A stretch of 14,855 bases of DNA from an uncultured Collinsella sp. (GTDB lineage Bacteria; Actinomycetota; Coriobacteriia; Coriobacteriales; Coriobacteriaceae), in NCBI GenBank assembly GCA_900550785.1, contig URTL01000034.1, forward strand, positions 1-14,855, in the 5' to 3' direction. Position numbers and translations under genes: made by a program. Positions 1 to 6,327 of this stretch are shown here, one piece after another. Under the pieces are notes generated by a model, which searched no databases, was not told where the DNA came from, and saw only the letters and a list, made by a program, of their open reading frames with translations. Position 1 is the first letter of the stretch. Every line of letters starts with the position of its first letter.

Positions 1-82
1 AGTCAGGACTGTCCGAGCAGGCGACTTCATATGCCGCCGCGCGGCCGGGGCGAACCCCTCCCAAAGATTTTCAAAAAAGTTG

Positions 83-112
83 TTGACGCGCGCGTAACGA
101 CTCGTCTAATAT
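83..112 (+). promoter_or_regulatory. Sigma70-type promoter of tRNA-Ile
   Basis: A -35 box TTGACG (83-88) and a -10 box TAATAT (107-112) are separated by 18 bp, and the tRNA begins 15 bp after the -10 box. Both boxes are near consensus, as expected for a stable-RNA gene. Positions 1-82 upstream show nothing I can assign. Confidence 0.75.
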
Positions 113-126
113 ATCCCTTGCGCGAT

Positions 127-203
127 GGACCTGTAGCTCAGTTGGTTAGAGCGTCCGGCTGATAACCGGGAGGTCACAAGTTCGAATCTTGTCAGGTCCA
201 CCA
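127..203 (+). tRNA. tRNA-Ile(GAT)
   Basis: A full cloverleaf can be drawn. The acceptor arm GGACCTG (127-133) pairs with CAGGTCC (193-199), followed by discriminator A200 and an encoded CCA (201-203). The anticodon stem TCCGG/CCGGG encloses loop CTGATAA, giving anticodon GAT at 161-163, which reads AUC and AUU. The T loop is TTCGAAT. The gene stands alone, not inside an rRNA operon within this window, and has its own promoter and terminator. Confidence 0.97.
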
Positions 204-217
204 TCAAAACTGTGAAG

Positions 218-250
218 AGCCTCGAGGCATGGCCTCGGGGCTTTTTTCTT
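218..250 (+). terminator. Rho-independent terminator of tRNA-Ile
   Basis: The arms GCCTCGAGGC (219-228) and GCCTCGGGGC (232-241) form a 10-bp stem with one T-G wobble and a 3-nt loop, extended by A218-T242. A run of six T follows (242-247). It starts 15 bp after the tRNA CCA end. Confidence 0.92.
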
Positions 251-275
251 GTGTGTGATAAAACTCATTTTGGTT

Positions 276-305
276 TTGTGTGCTGTGCGAAAGATTGGGT
301 AGTAT
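276..305 (+). promoter_or_regulatory. Possible weak promoter of the DUF151 gene
   Basis: TTGTGT (276-281) and TAGTAT (300-305) lie 18 bp apart, after the tRNA terminator and about 57 bp before the likely start codon. The boxes match consensus only partly, so this is the best candidate in a short gap, not a firm call. Confidence 0.35.
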
Positions 306-362
306 AGCTATTCAATGCGGCGAAGGCGCCGCGTGTTAACCGCTACGTACCGGAGGTGTTCC

Positions 363-863
363 ATGGTTCGTGTCGACATAGAGACCATCGTCATGGCCGC
401 CGGTCCCGTGCCATCGCTTATCGTACTTCGCGAGCGCTGCAGCAAATCGGACTCCCCCGCGCCGTTGCGCTCCCTTTCTATCCAAACTGGTTCGTTTGAG
501 GCTGCGGCTATTAGCCGCGGTATCGACAGCGGTCGTGCCGAGCGCCCGATCGCCCATGACCTGCTGCTCGACACGCTTGATGCCCTGGATGCAAAACTCG
601 AGCGCATCGAGATTGTCCGTGCCGAGCCTCCCGTGTTCTATGCGACGGTCGTTGTTTTGGCCGACAGCAACGAGCATAGGATCGATGCGCGTCCGAGCGA
701 TGCCATCGCCCTCGCCGTGCGCAGCAATGCTCCCATGTTTGTTGAGGACGACATCATGAACCGCCTGGGGACCGTCTCTCCGGTTGCCGAGGAAGTCGAT
801 GACGAGCAGGAATTTGAGAAGTTCGACGAGTTCGTCCATACGCTCTCGCCCGATGATTTTTAA
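363..863 (+). CDS. Bifunctional nuclease family protein (DUF151)
   Basis: The 166-aa product resembles the DUF151/bifunctional nuclease family, whose founders include Thermotoga TM0160 and plant BBD1. Visible family signatures are RPIAHDL at residues 61-67 and ARPSDAIALAVR at 109-120, followed by a P(M/I)FVEDD strand. The C-terminus is an acidic tail (about residues 140-166, rich in E and D). The start at 363 is chosen over an in-frame upstream ATG at 315 because GGAGG (352-356) lies 6 nt before it and family proteins begin near MVRV(D/E). Family members often act as small cytosolic nucleases or remain uncharacterised; DNase and RNase activity is known only for a few. It is the first gene of a tight rightward cluster with the next two small genes. 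Confidence 0.9.
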   Translation: MVRVDIETIVMAAGPVPSLIVLRERCSKSDSPAPLRSLSIQTGSFEAAAISRGIDSGRAERPIAHDLLLDTLDALDAKLERIEIVRAEPPVFYATVVVLADSNEHRIDARPSDAIALAVRSNAPMFVEDDIMNRLGTVSPVAEEVDDEQEFEKFDEFVHTLSPDDF

Positions 864-896
864 ATGACGAGTAGCCATGAGACGGAGTGTGCACTG

Positions 897-1253
897 ATGG
901 GTCGCGGCGTTTCAGCCGAAGCCGCCGCCATTGCCCGCGAGGCCCAGATGCGCTCGGAGGCATCCGAGGCCGCACGCATCGCCTATGTGACGCAGGCCCG
1001 TACGCTTCGCGAGCGCCGTGCCTCCTTTATCAAGATGGTTGCCGTCTCCGCACTTGTCGCGGCAATCTCCTCGCGCCTTCGTGGTACAGTTGGTGCGCTT
1101 GGGTTTTCGATTTCGACGGGCTTGGTCATCTGGGGCGTGGTCGATGCCGTGATGCTGACCAACCAGATCAAGGTACTCGATAAGCGCGCCGCCGATATGA
1201 TGCGCGCCCGCGACGCCGCCGCCGAGATCGCTGCCGAGGCACAAGAGATGTAA
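897..1253 (+). CDS. Small two-helix membrane protein of unknown function
   Basis: I do not recognise the family. From the ATG at 897 the product is 118 aa. Residues 1-43 are charged and Ala-rich and probably helical. Two hydrophobic segments follow at about 44-58 and 66-88, then a charged helical tail (89-118) rich in A, E, R and D. Lysine and arginine flank the hydrophobic part, consistent with an inner-membrane hairpin with both ends in the cytoplasm. The start at 897 has GGAG (884-887) at 9 nt. An in-frame ATG at 864, touching the preceding stop codon, has no visible Shine-Dalgarno but could be used by translational coupling. The tight spacing suggests co-transcription with the DUF151 gene. 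Confidence 0.7.
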   Translation: MGRGVSAEAAAIAREAQMRSEASEAARIAYVTQARTLRERRASFIKMVAVSALVAAISSRLRGTVGALGFSISTGLVIWGVVDAVMLTNQIKVLDKRAADMMRARDAAAEIAAEAQEM

Positions 1254-1283
1254 CGACGCCGGACTCGATGGGAAGGTCTAAAA

Positions 1284-1733
1284 ATGGCACAGGATATGCA
1301 GGACGCCGGAAACGTCTCCGCCGAGCTCGACGCCATGGTGTGCGACCTCATCGGGGCATTTTTAGACGACCTGGCCGCTGGTGAGAACCCCGGCGTTGTC
1401 GTTGCGATCGAAGACGCCGCGTCCAACCGCTATCTGGCGGCACTCGACGAGGACGGCGAGGAGGCATGCCTCGAGGCTGCCACCAACTTTATCTCCGAGC
1501 ACAAGATGGGCCTTAAGGACGAGGGCCTGGGTCGCATCGCCCGTTACGCCATCGGCTACACTGGTTGTGTCGAAATTGATGGCGGCTACCATGACGCCCT
1601 GCTTGTGAGTTTCTTTGAGACGACGCTCGAGAGCGGCTTTTCGGCATACGTACTGTACGAGGGTGTGGGCGCCGGCGATGGTTTTATGTGGAGCGACCCT
1701 GAACCTGCAGGCGAGGAAACCCCTCTTATCTAA
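1284..1733 (+). CDS. Small acidic hypothetical protein
   Basis: The 149-aa product is strongly acidic and lacks a signal peptide or membrane segment, so it is probably cytosolic. I do not recognise the family. Residues 12-32 look helical, and later segments alternate strand-like and glycine-rich stretches (for example YTGCVEIDGGYHDALLVSFF around 92-111), suggesting a compact alpha/beta fold. The ATG at 1284 has GGGAAGG (1270-1276) at a spacing of 7 nt. It lies 30 bp after the small membrane protein gene with no terminator between, so the three genes probably share a transcript. Codon use matches the neighbours, which supports a real gene. Confidence 0.75.
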   Translation: MAQDMQDAGNVSAELDAMVCDLIGAFLDDLAAGENPGVVVAIEDAASNRYLAALDEDGEEACLEAATNFISEHKMGLKDEGLGRIARYAIGYTGCVEIDGGYHDALLVSFFETTLESGFSAYVLYEGVGAGDGFMWSDPEPAGEETPLI

Positions 1734-1775
1734 AATCGCTAAAATAAACGAGTTTTCGGTAAAAGGCTCAAAATT

Positions 1776-1803
1776 CCCGCCGAGCGTTGTGTTGCTGGGC
1801 GGG
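1776..1803. repeat. Hairpin upstream of typA
   Basis: CCCGCC (1776-1781) and GGCGGG (1798-1803) form a 6-bp stem, continued after one G-G mismatch by AGC/GCT, with an 8-nt loop. No T run follows, so it does not look like a standard terminator. It sits in the 117-bp gap between the acidic protein gene and typA. I found no clear -35/-10 pair in this gap. Confidence 0.5.
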
Positions 1804-1850
1804 TCGCATACGCGTGCCGGTTGTATATAGATAGAAGATAGGGGAACTAC

Positions 1851-3689
1851 ATGCGCGTAGACAATCTGAGGAACATCGCCATCATCGCTCACGTCGACCA
1901 CGGCAAGACGACGATGGTCGACAAGCTCCTGCGTGCCACGGACGCCTTCCGTGCCAACCAGCAGGTCGAGGACCGCGTCCTGGATTCTAACGACCAGGAG
2001 CGCGAGCGCGGCATTACGATTCTCGCCAAGAACATCTCTATCGAGTACAAGGACGTTAAGATCAACGTCATCGACACCCCGGGCCACGCTGACTTTGGCG
2101 GCGAGGTCGAGCGCGTGCTGCGTATGGCCGACGGCGCCCTGCTGCTGGTCGATGCCTTTGAGGGCCCCATGCCCCAGACCCGCTTCGTGCTGCGTCACGC
2201 CATCGACACCGGCCTCAAGATCATGATCGTCATCAACAAGATCGACCGTCCGGGCGCCAACCCCGAGAAGGCCTACAACGACTGCCTGGACCTTATGGCC
2301 GACCTGGGCGCCACCGACGACCAGCTTGAGTTCGCCATGGAACACGTGGTCTACGCCAGCGCCATGAATGGCTTTGCCCGCCTTGACCCCAACGACGGCA
2401 ACATGGACATGTATCCGCTGCTCGATATGATCATTGACGACATGCCCGCGCCCGAGGTTGACGAGAACGCCCCGCTGGCCATGCAATGTGTGACCATCGA
2501 CCACTCCAACTTCGTTGGCCGCATCGGTATCGGTCGCGTGTACTCCGGCACCATTCACCAGGGCGATCAGATCCTGGTCGTCAAGAACGACGGTTCCAGC
2601 GCTACCGCTACCGTCAAGCAGCTCTTTACTTTCGACTACCTGGGTCGCACCGAGTGCCAGGAAGTCGGCGCCGGTGACATCGCCGCCGTCGTGGGCATCG
2701 ACCGCACCGATATCGGCGATGTCTACACCGATCCCGAGAACCCCGTTGAGCTCGAACCCATCGAGATCGACCCGCCGACCCTGTCCATCGTCTTTGAGGC
2801 TTCGACCTCCCCGCTCGTCGGCCGCGACGGCGACATCGTGGGTGCCCGTCAGCTCAAGGAGCGCCTGTTCAACGAGGCCGAGAACAACGTGACCATGAAG
2901 ATCGAGGAGCTCGAGGACAAGAGCGGCGTCGAGGTCTCGGGCCGCGGCATTCTGCACCTGTCCGTCCTGATGGAGTCCATGCGTCGCGAGGGCTTTGAGT
3001 TCCAGGTCGGCCGTCCCCGCGTTCTGTTTAAGAAGGACGAGAACGGCAATAAGCTGGAGCCCGTCGAGCAGGCCGTCGTCGAGTGCCCGGACGAGTACTC
3101 GGGCAAGGTCGTTGAGGTCTTCGGCACCTCCGGCGGCATCATGACGAGCATGGATACCTCGGGTATCGTGACGCACCTCGAGTTTAAGATCCCGACCCGC
3201 GGCATCATGGGTCTTAAGAACCGCATCATGAACGTCACTCACGGCGAGGGCGTGTTCTACCACACCTTCCTGGAGTACGGCCCCTATGCCGGCGAGATCG
3301 GCAACCGCCAGAACGGCGCCATGATCTCCATGACCACCGAGAAGGCCGTTGCCTACGCTCTGGGCACGCTGCAGGAGCGCGGCCAGCTGTTTGTTGAGCC
3401 GGGTACCGAGTGCTACGAGGGCATGATCGTGGGCGAGCGCAGCAAGGCCGGCGACATGGTCGTCAACATCGCCCGTACCAAGAACCTGGGCAACCAGCGT
3501 TCCTCGACCTCCGATATCTCCGTCCAGCTGGTGCCGCCCCGCACCTTCTCGCTGGAGGAGGCGCTGGAGTACATCGCCGACGACGAGCTGGTGGAGATCA
3601 CTCCCAAGAACATCCGCCTGCGCAAGCGTCTGCTCAATGCTACCGACCGCAAGAAGGCCGCAGTCCGCGCCGGTCAGGTCAACAAATAA
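1851..3689 (+). CDS. typA: Translational GTPase TypA/BipA
   Basis: The 612-aa protein has full family length. The GTPase motifs are all present: G1 AHVDHGKT (13-20), G2 RGITI (53-57), G3 DTPGH (75-79), G4 NKID (129-132) and G5 in the YASAMNG stretch. Domain II, EF-G-like domains III and V and the BipA-specific C-terminal domain follow (ending near KRLLNATDRKKA). TypA binds the 70S ribosome and acts in ribosome assembly and stress or low-temperature growth. The ATG at 1851 is preceded by AGGGGAA (1840-1846). A strong terminator follows, so the gene ends its transcription unit; whether it has its own promoter or is read from the upstream cluster is unclear. Confidence 0.98.
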   Translation: MRVDNLRNIAIIAHVDHGKTTMVDKLLRATDAFRANQQVEDRVLDSNDQERERGITILAKNISIEYKDVKINVIDTPGHADFGGEVERVLRMADGALLLVDAFEGPMPQTRFVLRHAIDTGLKIMIVINKIDRPGANPEKAYNDCLDLMADLGATDDQLEFAMEHVVYASAMNGFARLDPNDGNMDMYPLLDMIIDDMPAPEVDENAPLAMQCVTIDHSNFVGRIGIGRVYSGTIHQGDQILVVKNDGSSATATVKQLFTFDYLGRTECQEVGAGDIAAVVGIDRTDIGDVYTDPENPVELEPIEIDPPTLSIVFEASTSPLVGRDGDIVGARQLKERLFNEAENNVTMKIEELEDKSGVEVSGRGILHLSVLMESMRREGFEFQVGRPRVLFKKDENGNKLEPVEQAVVECPDEYSGKVVEVFGTSGGIMTSMDTSGIVTHLEFKIPTRGIMGLKNRIMNVTHGEGVFYHTFLEYGPYAGEIGNRQNGAMISMTTEKAVAYALGTLQERGQLFVEPGTECYEGMIVGERSKAGDMVVNIARTKNLGNQRSSTSDISVQLVPPRTFSLEEALEYIADDELVEITPKNIRLRKRLLNATDRKKAAVRAGQVNK

Positions 3690-3716
3690 GCGCTGGGCTT
3701 TATAGCGACTAACAAG

Positions 3717-3751
3717 AAAGGGCGCCGACCATCGCGGTCGGTGCCCTTTTT
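3717..3751 (+). terminator. typA terminator, probably bidirectional
   Basis: A 14-bp stem (3717-3730 with 3736-3749, one G-T wobble) encloses loop ATCGC and is followed by five T (3747-3751). The A-rich 5' flank would give a U-containing tail on the minus strand as well, so it can also end the converging leftward gene. Confidence 0.93.
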
Positions 3752-3777
3752 GGTGCACAGGGATTGAGTTGGTCTGC

Positions 3778-3812
3778 ACCACCGCAAAGGTGTCTGTCCC
3801 CTTTGTGGTGGT
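3778..3812. repeat. REP-like palindrome between converging genes
   Basis: ACCACCGCAAAGG (3778-3790) pairs with CCTTTGTGGTGGT (3800-3812), 13 bp with one G-T wobble, around a 9-nt loop that contains part of the string GTGTCTGTCCCC. There is no T run. Its position in a convergent gap and that GTGTCTGTCCCC string recall interspersed REP-type palindromes, but only one copy lies in this window. Confidence 0.5.
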
Positions 3813-3818
3813 TGACGG

Positions 3819-4964
3819 CTAGGCGGAAGGAAGGCCCGGAGTATTGGCGGCCTGCTGCGGCTTGAGGCGGGCGTTGCGCCAGATGATCTGGATGACGTAG
3901 CCGAGCGTAAAGACGAAGGCTACGCCGCTGACAAAGCTGCCCATAAGGGGAAGTGCCGTGAGTGCGCCCGCGGCGATACCGCCCACGGCGGCCATGGCGT
4001 AGCGGTTCTGGCTGTGTCCGATCATGCGTGCGATCGCGGTGCCCGTAAACGCCGCCGAGACCAGAGCGATACCGATCACGGCGCACATGAGAGCTCCGGC
4101 GAGTGACAGACCTGCAATCGAGATGATGAGTAACAGGACGGCGGGAACGGCGGCCACCGTGCCCAAAAGACCGCTCACCCACAGAGGGGTAGGTCGTTGA
4201 CGAAGCATGCCGGCGGCGCTGGCGGTCGCGCGCGGAAAGACGAGCTCGAGGAGGATCGCGACAAAGCAGGTGGAAAGCGCCGCGGCGACGATGCCGCCGA
4301 TGGTGTCGTTAATCGTTGAGGTGTTCTCGTTCTCGGTACGGTCGATCTTGAGGGCTCCGACCTGAGCGCCCTCGGCCCGCTCGGGGTCCTCGGAAACATG
4401 CGCGCTCACGGTGCCGGTGATGCGGGCGTTTTTGCCCAAGACGAGCTTATCGGCCCAAACCTCGACATCGCCCTCGACGGTGCCGTCGATGGTCACCGTA
4501 TCGCCTGCAAGTGCTGCCGACTTGGTGGAGCCTCGCAGGGCAACAGTATCGCCCATCGCGTAAAAACAGTTGGCGGTGCTACCGGTGTTGAGCACGACGT
4601 GCTGACCGGCTACCGTCACGCTGCCATCGATTGCGGTTTTGGAGATATCGATGGTGCGCGCCGCCAGGCGAATGGCGCCGCCTACGGTGCAGTCGCGAAT
4701 CGATAGGCTGTCGCATGCCGCGATAATATCGCGGCCGATGGAGGCATCGTCCAGGTTAAGGCTTTGGCCAGCCCAGTACAGGTCGCCCGCGACGCCAGAC
4801 GGATTTGAGTCAGCTTCGGTTGCGAGTACGTTGCCCGCGGTGTCTGTGCCGGCGAACGACGCCGTGGGAAGTACGGTCAGCGCAAGCGCAATCAGTACGA
4901 ATAGGAGGGCGATGCGGGCCTGCGCTTTGTGGCGCTTGGTCGACGGTTCTAGGTTGCAAGGCAT
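3819..4964 (-). CDS. Secreted bactofilin-like protein with C-terminal membrane domain
   Basis: The 381-aa product has four parts. Residues 1-17 are polar and basic; 18-38 form a signal peptide core ending PTASFA, with likely cleavage after A38. Residues about 60-195 carry short repeating strands of the kind seen in polymer-forming (bactofilin-like) beta-helices, for example GSVTVAGQHVVL and GDTVTIDGTVEGDVEV. A linker is followed by about five hydrophobic helices from residue 223 to 362 and a short polar tail. The beta-solenoid would lie outside the membrane, unlike cytoplasmic bactofilins. The start at 4964 is preferred over 5012 because GAAGGA lies 6 nt before it on the minus strand. An inverted repeat lies just upstream. 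The TRIC-like gene is the upstream neighbour in the same direction, 106 bp away. Function unknown. Confidence 0.85.
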   Translation of the reverse strand: MPCNLEPSTKRHKAQARIALLFVLIALALTVLPTASFAGTDTAGNVLATEADSNPSGVAGDLYWAGQSLNLDDASIGRDIIAACDSLSIRDCTVGGAIRLAARTIDISKTAIDGSVTVAGQHVVLNTGSTANCFYAMGDTVALRGSTKSAALAGDTVTIDGTVEGDVEVWADKLVLGKNARITGTVSAHVSEDPERAEGAQVGALKIDRTENENTSTINDTIGGIVAAALSTCFVAILLELVFPRATASAAGMLRQRPTPLWVSGLLGTVAAVPAVLLLIISIAGLSLAGALMCAVIGIALVSAAFTGTAIARMIGHSQNRYAMAAVGGIAAGALTALPLMGSFVSGVAFVFTLGYVIQIIWRNARLKPQQAANTPGLPSA

Positions 4965-4976
4965 AGTGAATCCTTC

Positions 4977-5001
4977 GTTAGATACTCGGCGTATATCTAA
5001 C
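4977..5001. promoter_or_regulatory. 8-9-8 inverted repeat, candidate operator
   Basis: GTTAGATA (4977-4984) and TATCTAAC (4994-5001) are perfect 8-bp arms with a 9-bp spacer. The repeat ends about 13 bp before the leftward start codon, next to its ribosome binding site. Size and symmetry fit a dimeric repressor site; an mRNA hairpin is the alternative. No consensus -35/-10 pair is clear beside it. Confidence 0.5.
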
Positions 5002-5070
5002 AGGGTACCCAACGTGCGAGCGCTCTAAAAGAACCTCTCGGTTGCATTTCGAAAGGTCGTGCCGTGCTGT

Positions 5071-5760
5071 CTACTTTTTGCGATGTAAAAAGTGCGCGAT
5101 GTCTTCTTCGGTGGGGCTTTTGATGTCAAAGCGCAGCGAGAGCCAGCGCAGACCCATGGTCACGATAACGCATACGACCAGCGCGGCGACATTGCTGACC
5201 AAGCCACTCATGACGAGGCTTACATAGCTTGCCGATCCGGCGATGGCCGCGATGGCATAAAAGTTGGTGCGTTGGAAAATGCCCGGAACCACGCCCATAA
5301 AGCCGTCGCGCAGCATGCCGCCGCCCACCGCGGTGAAAAAGCCCATCATGATGCAAACGACGGGTGCAAATCCGTAGACCAGTGCCTTGTCTGCGCCGGT
5401 TGCCGCATAGATGCCGACCGAGATGATGTCGAGCAGGGGGATGAGTTTGTCGGGCTTATCGACGATTGCCGGGAAGATGTAAATGATGGCCGCCGTGGCG
5501 ATGGAGAGCGGCAGCGCCATTGGCTGGTTGAGGATGTAGACGTTGCCGACCTGGAGTGTCATGTCGCGCAAAAGACCGCCGCCCAGACCGCAGACTACCG
5601 CGAGTGCGACCGCGCCCACCAGGTCGAGCTTGTGTTCGCGCGCAACCAGCACACCCGAGATCGATGCAGCGACAACGGCGAACATCTCGAGCCAAAATGG
5701 GATAGCGACCATGGCATCCGAGGCATGTGAGGTAACGGTTATGGCGGCGACGACGGGCAA
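5071..5760 (-). CDS. TRIC/UPF0126 family membrane channel-like protein
   Basis: The 229-aa product has the two-repeat architecture of the UPF0126/TRIC family (YicG, YadS). Each repeat carries the signature glycine turn: GLGGGLLRD at residues 58-66 and GGGMLRD at 146-152. Seven hydrophobic helices fit, followed by a basic C-terminal tail. Prokaryotic TRIC proteins are trimeric cation channels, and E. coli relatives have been linked to glycine uptake; substrate here is unknown. The start is uncertain. A TTG at 5760 has AAAGGA at 7 nt and gives a length close to the family. An ATG at 5712 lacks a good ribosome binding site, and the open frame extends up to 5877 without one. A weak short hairpin (AACC/GGTT, 5032-5043) follows the gene, so it may be co-transcribed with the bactofilin-like gene. 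Confidence 0.85.
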   Translation of the reverse strand: MPVVAAITVTSHASDAMVAIPFWLEMFAVVAASISGVLVAREHKLDLVGAVALAVVCGLGGGLLRDMTLQVGNVYILNQPMALPLSIATAAIIYIFPAIVDKPDKLIPLLDIISVGIYAATGADKALVYGFAPVVCIMMGFFTAVGGGMLRDGFMGVVPGIFQRTNFYAIAAIAGSASYVSLVMSGLVSNVAALVVCVIVTMGLRWLSLRFDIKSPTEEDIAHFLHRKK

Positions 5761-5890
5761 GATGGGGTCCTTTGAGTTACGGGATTGGACAATGCCCGTA
5801 CATAGTACATGTTCGGCGACGATCGCGACCCTATTGCTCGGCAAACGGTCGGGACTGGGTGCGGTCATAGGTTTCAAGTATGTGCATCAG

Positions 5891-5925
5891 CCTCCAAAGA
5901 TATCGAAAAATATCGTTTTTGGAGG
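5891..5925. repeat. Bulged hairpin upstream of the TRIC-like gene
   Basis: CCTCCAAA (5891-5898) pairs with TTTGGAGG (5918-5925). Inside, GATAT (5899-5903) pairs with ATATC (5910-5914), leaving a 3-nt bulge and a 6-nt loop. It lies 130 bp upstream of the preferred TRIC start, so it could be a leader structure, an operator or an upstream terminator. Confidence 0.45.
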
Positions 5926-5999
5926 GTGGTGTACATGCTTGGGGATCTGGGTTGATGCTGAACGCGATGAGGGCGTGGCTGAATAGGAGGGATGTCTAT

Positions 6000-6020
6000 A
6001 TTTTGATCGGAGCTCAAAAT
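6000..6020. promoter_or_regulatory. 7-7-7 inverted repeat
   Basis: ATTTTGA (6000-6006) and TCAAAAT (6014-6020) are perfect arms around a 7-bp spacer. The arms are AT-rich in a GC-rich genome. Possible operator upstream of the TRIC-like gene; no regulator can be named. Nothing coding is visible between 5878 and 6180. Confidence 0.4.
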
Positions 6021-6025
6021 TTATC

Positions 6026-6078
6026 CGGTCGGCTTACGCCGACCGCGCTGCGCTAAAAACGCGCCACTGGTGCGTTTT
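6026..6078. terminator. Tandem hairpins, terminator-like in both directions
   Basis: The first hairpin pairs CGGTCGGC (6026-6033) with GCCGACCG (6038-6045) around TTAC. The second pairs AAAACGCGCC (6056-6065) with GGTGCGTTTT (6069-6078), 10 bp with a 3-nt loop and T or A runs at both ends. The second has terminator form on either strand and could stop leftward transcription from the tRNA-Ser genes. Confidence 0.55.
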
Positions 6079-6097
6079 CTTTACGCTTTGCGCCCTG

Positions 6098-6125
6098 GCG
6101 GGTTCGAACCCCTCCTTCTTCGCCG
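6098..6125 (+). pseudogene. tRNA 3'-end remnant, tRNA-Ser-like
   Basis: These 28 nt read as a tRNA T arm and acceptor 3' strand: GCGGG, loop TTCGAAC, CCCTC, then CTTCTTC, discriminator G and CCG in place of CCA. The T stem has one mismatch. Aligned with the 3' end of the nearby tRNA-Ser(CGA) it matches at 23 of 28 positions, in the opposite orientation. No matching 5' acceptor (GAAGAAG), D arm or anticodon arm is visible upstream, so it is not a working tRNA gene. It may be a truncated tRNA gene or an old integration site. Confidence 0.6.
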
Positions 6126-6150
6126 TATTTGCTTGTTAGGGACTCAAAAC

Positions 6151-6178
6151 AAAAAAGCTCCCATTCCTGGGAGCTTTC
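6151..6178 (-). terminator. Terminator of tRNA-Ser(CGA)
   Basis: On the minus strand AAAGCTCCC pairs with GGGAGCTTT (6154-6162 with 6169-6177), 9 bp with a 6-nt loop, followed by a run of T (plus-strand A run at 6151-6156). It lies about 11 bp after the CCA end of the tRNA. Confidence 0.92.
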
Positions 6179-6188
6179 ACAACCAAAA

Positions 6189-6279
6189 TGGCGGAGGAGG
6201 AGGGATTCGAACCCTCGTGACCTTATACAGGCCAAACGGTTTTCGAGACCGCCGCATTCAACCACTCTGCCACCCCTCC
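6189..6279 (-). tRNA. tRNA-Ser(CGA)
   Basis: The minus strand gives a class II tRNA of 91 nt including CCA. The acceptor GGAGGGG pairs with CTCCTCC (one G-T), with discriminator G. The anticodon loop CTCGAAA gives anticodon CGA (plus 6243-6245), reading UCG. There is a long variable arm and the T arm is GAGGG/CCCTC around TTCGAAT. Confidence 0.97.
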
Positions 6280-6287
6280 GCGTGGGG

Positions 6288-6319
6288 TAAAAACAAAGCA
6301 GGCACTAAGGCCTGCTTTG
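6288..6319 (-). terminator. Terminator-like hairpin between the two tRNA-Ser genes
   Basis: A perfect 10-bp stem CAAAGCAGGC/GCCTGCTTTG (6294-6303 with 6310-6319) with a 6-nt loop is followed on the minus strand by TTTTT (6289-6293). It ends about 8 bp before the next tRNA gene, which leaves no room for a separate promoter after it. Confidence 0.85.
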
Positions 6320-6327
6320 GAATTAAC

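Noticed and set aside
315..362. Upstream in-frame ATG giving an extra 16 residues on the DUF151 protein
   Set aside because: No ribosome site precedes it, the extra residues are arginine-rich and unlike the family, and GGAGG sits properly before 363.
1362..3782. 806-codon open frame on the minus strand opposite typA
   Set aside because: It is the antisense shadow of typA in GC-rich DNA, with a composition dominated by V, L, D, G and H and no domain structure; typA on the plus strand is unmistakable.
5761..5925. Glycine riboswitch upstream of the TRIC-like gene
   Set aside because: Considered because of known associations of this gene family, but the conserved glycine-riboswitch core strings are not visible on the minus strand.
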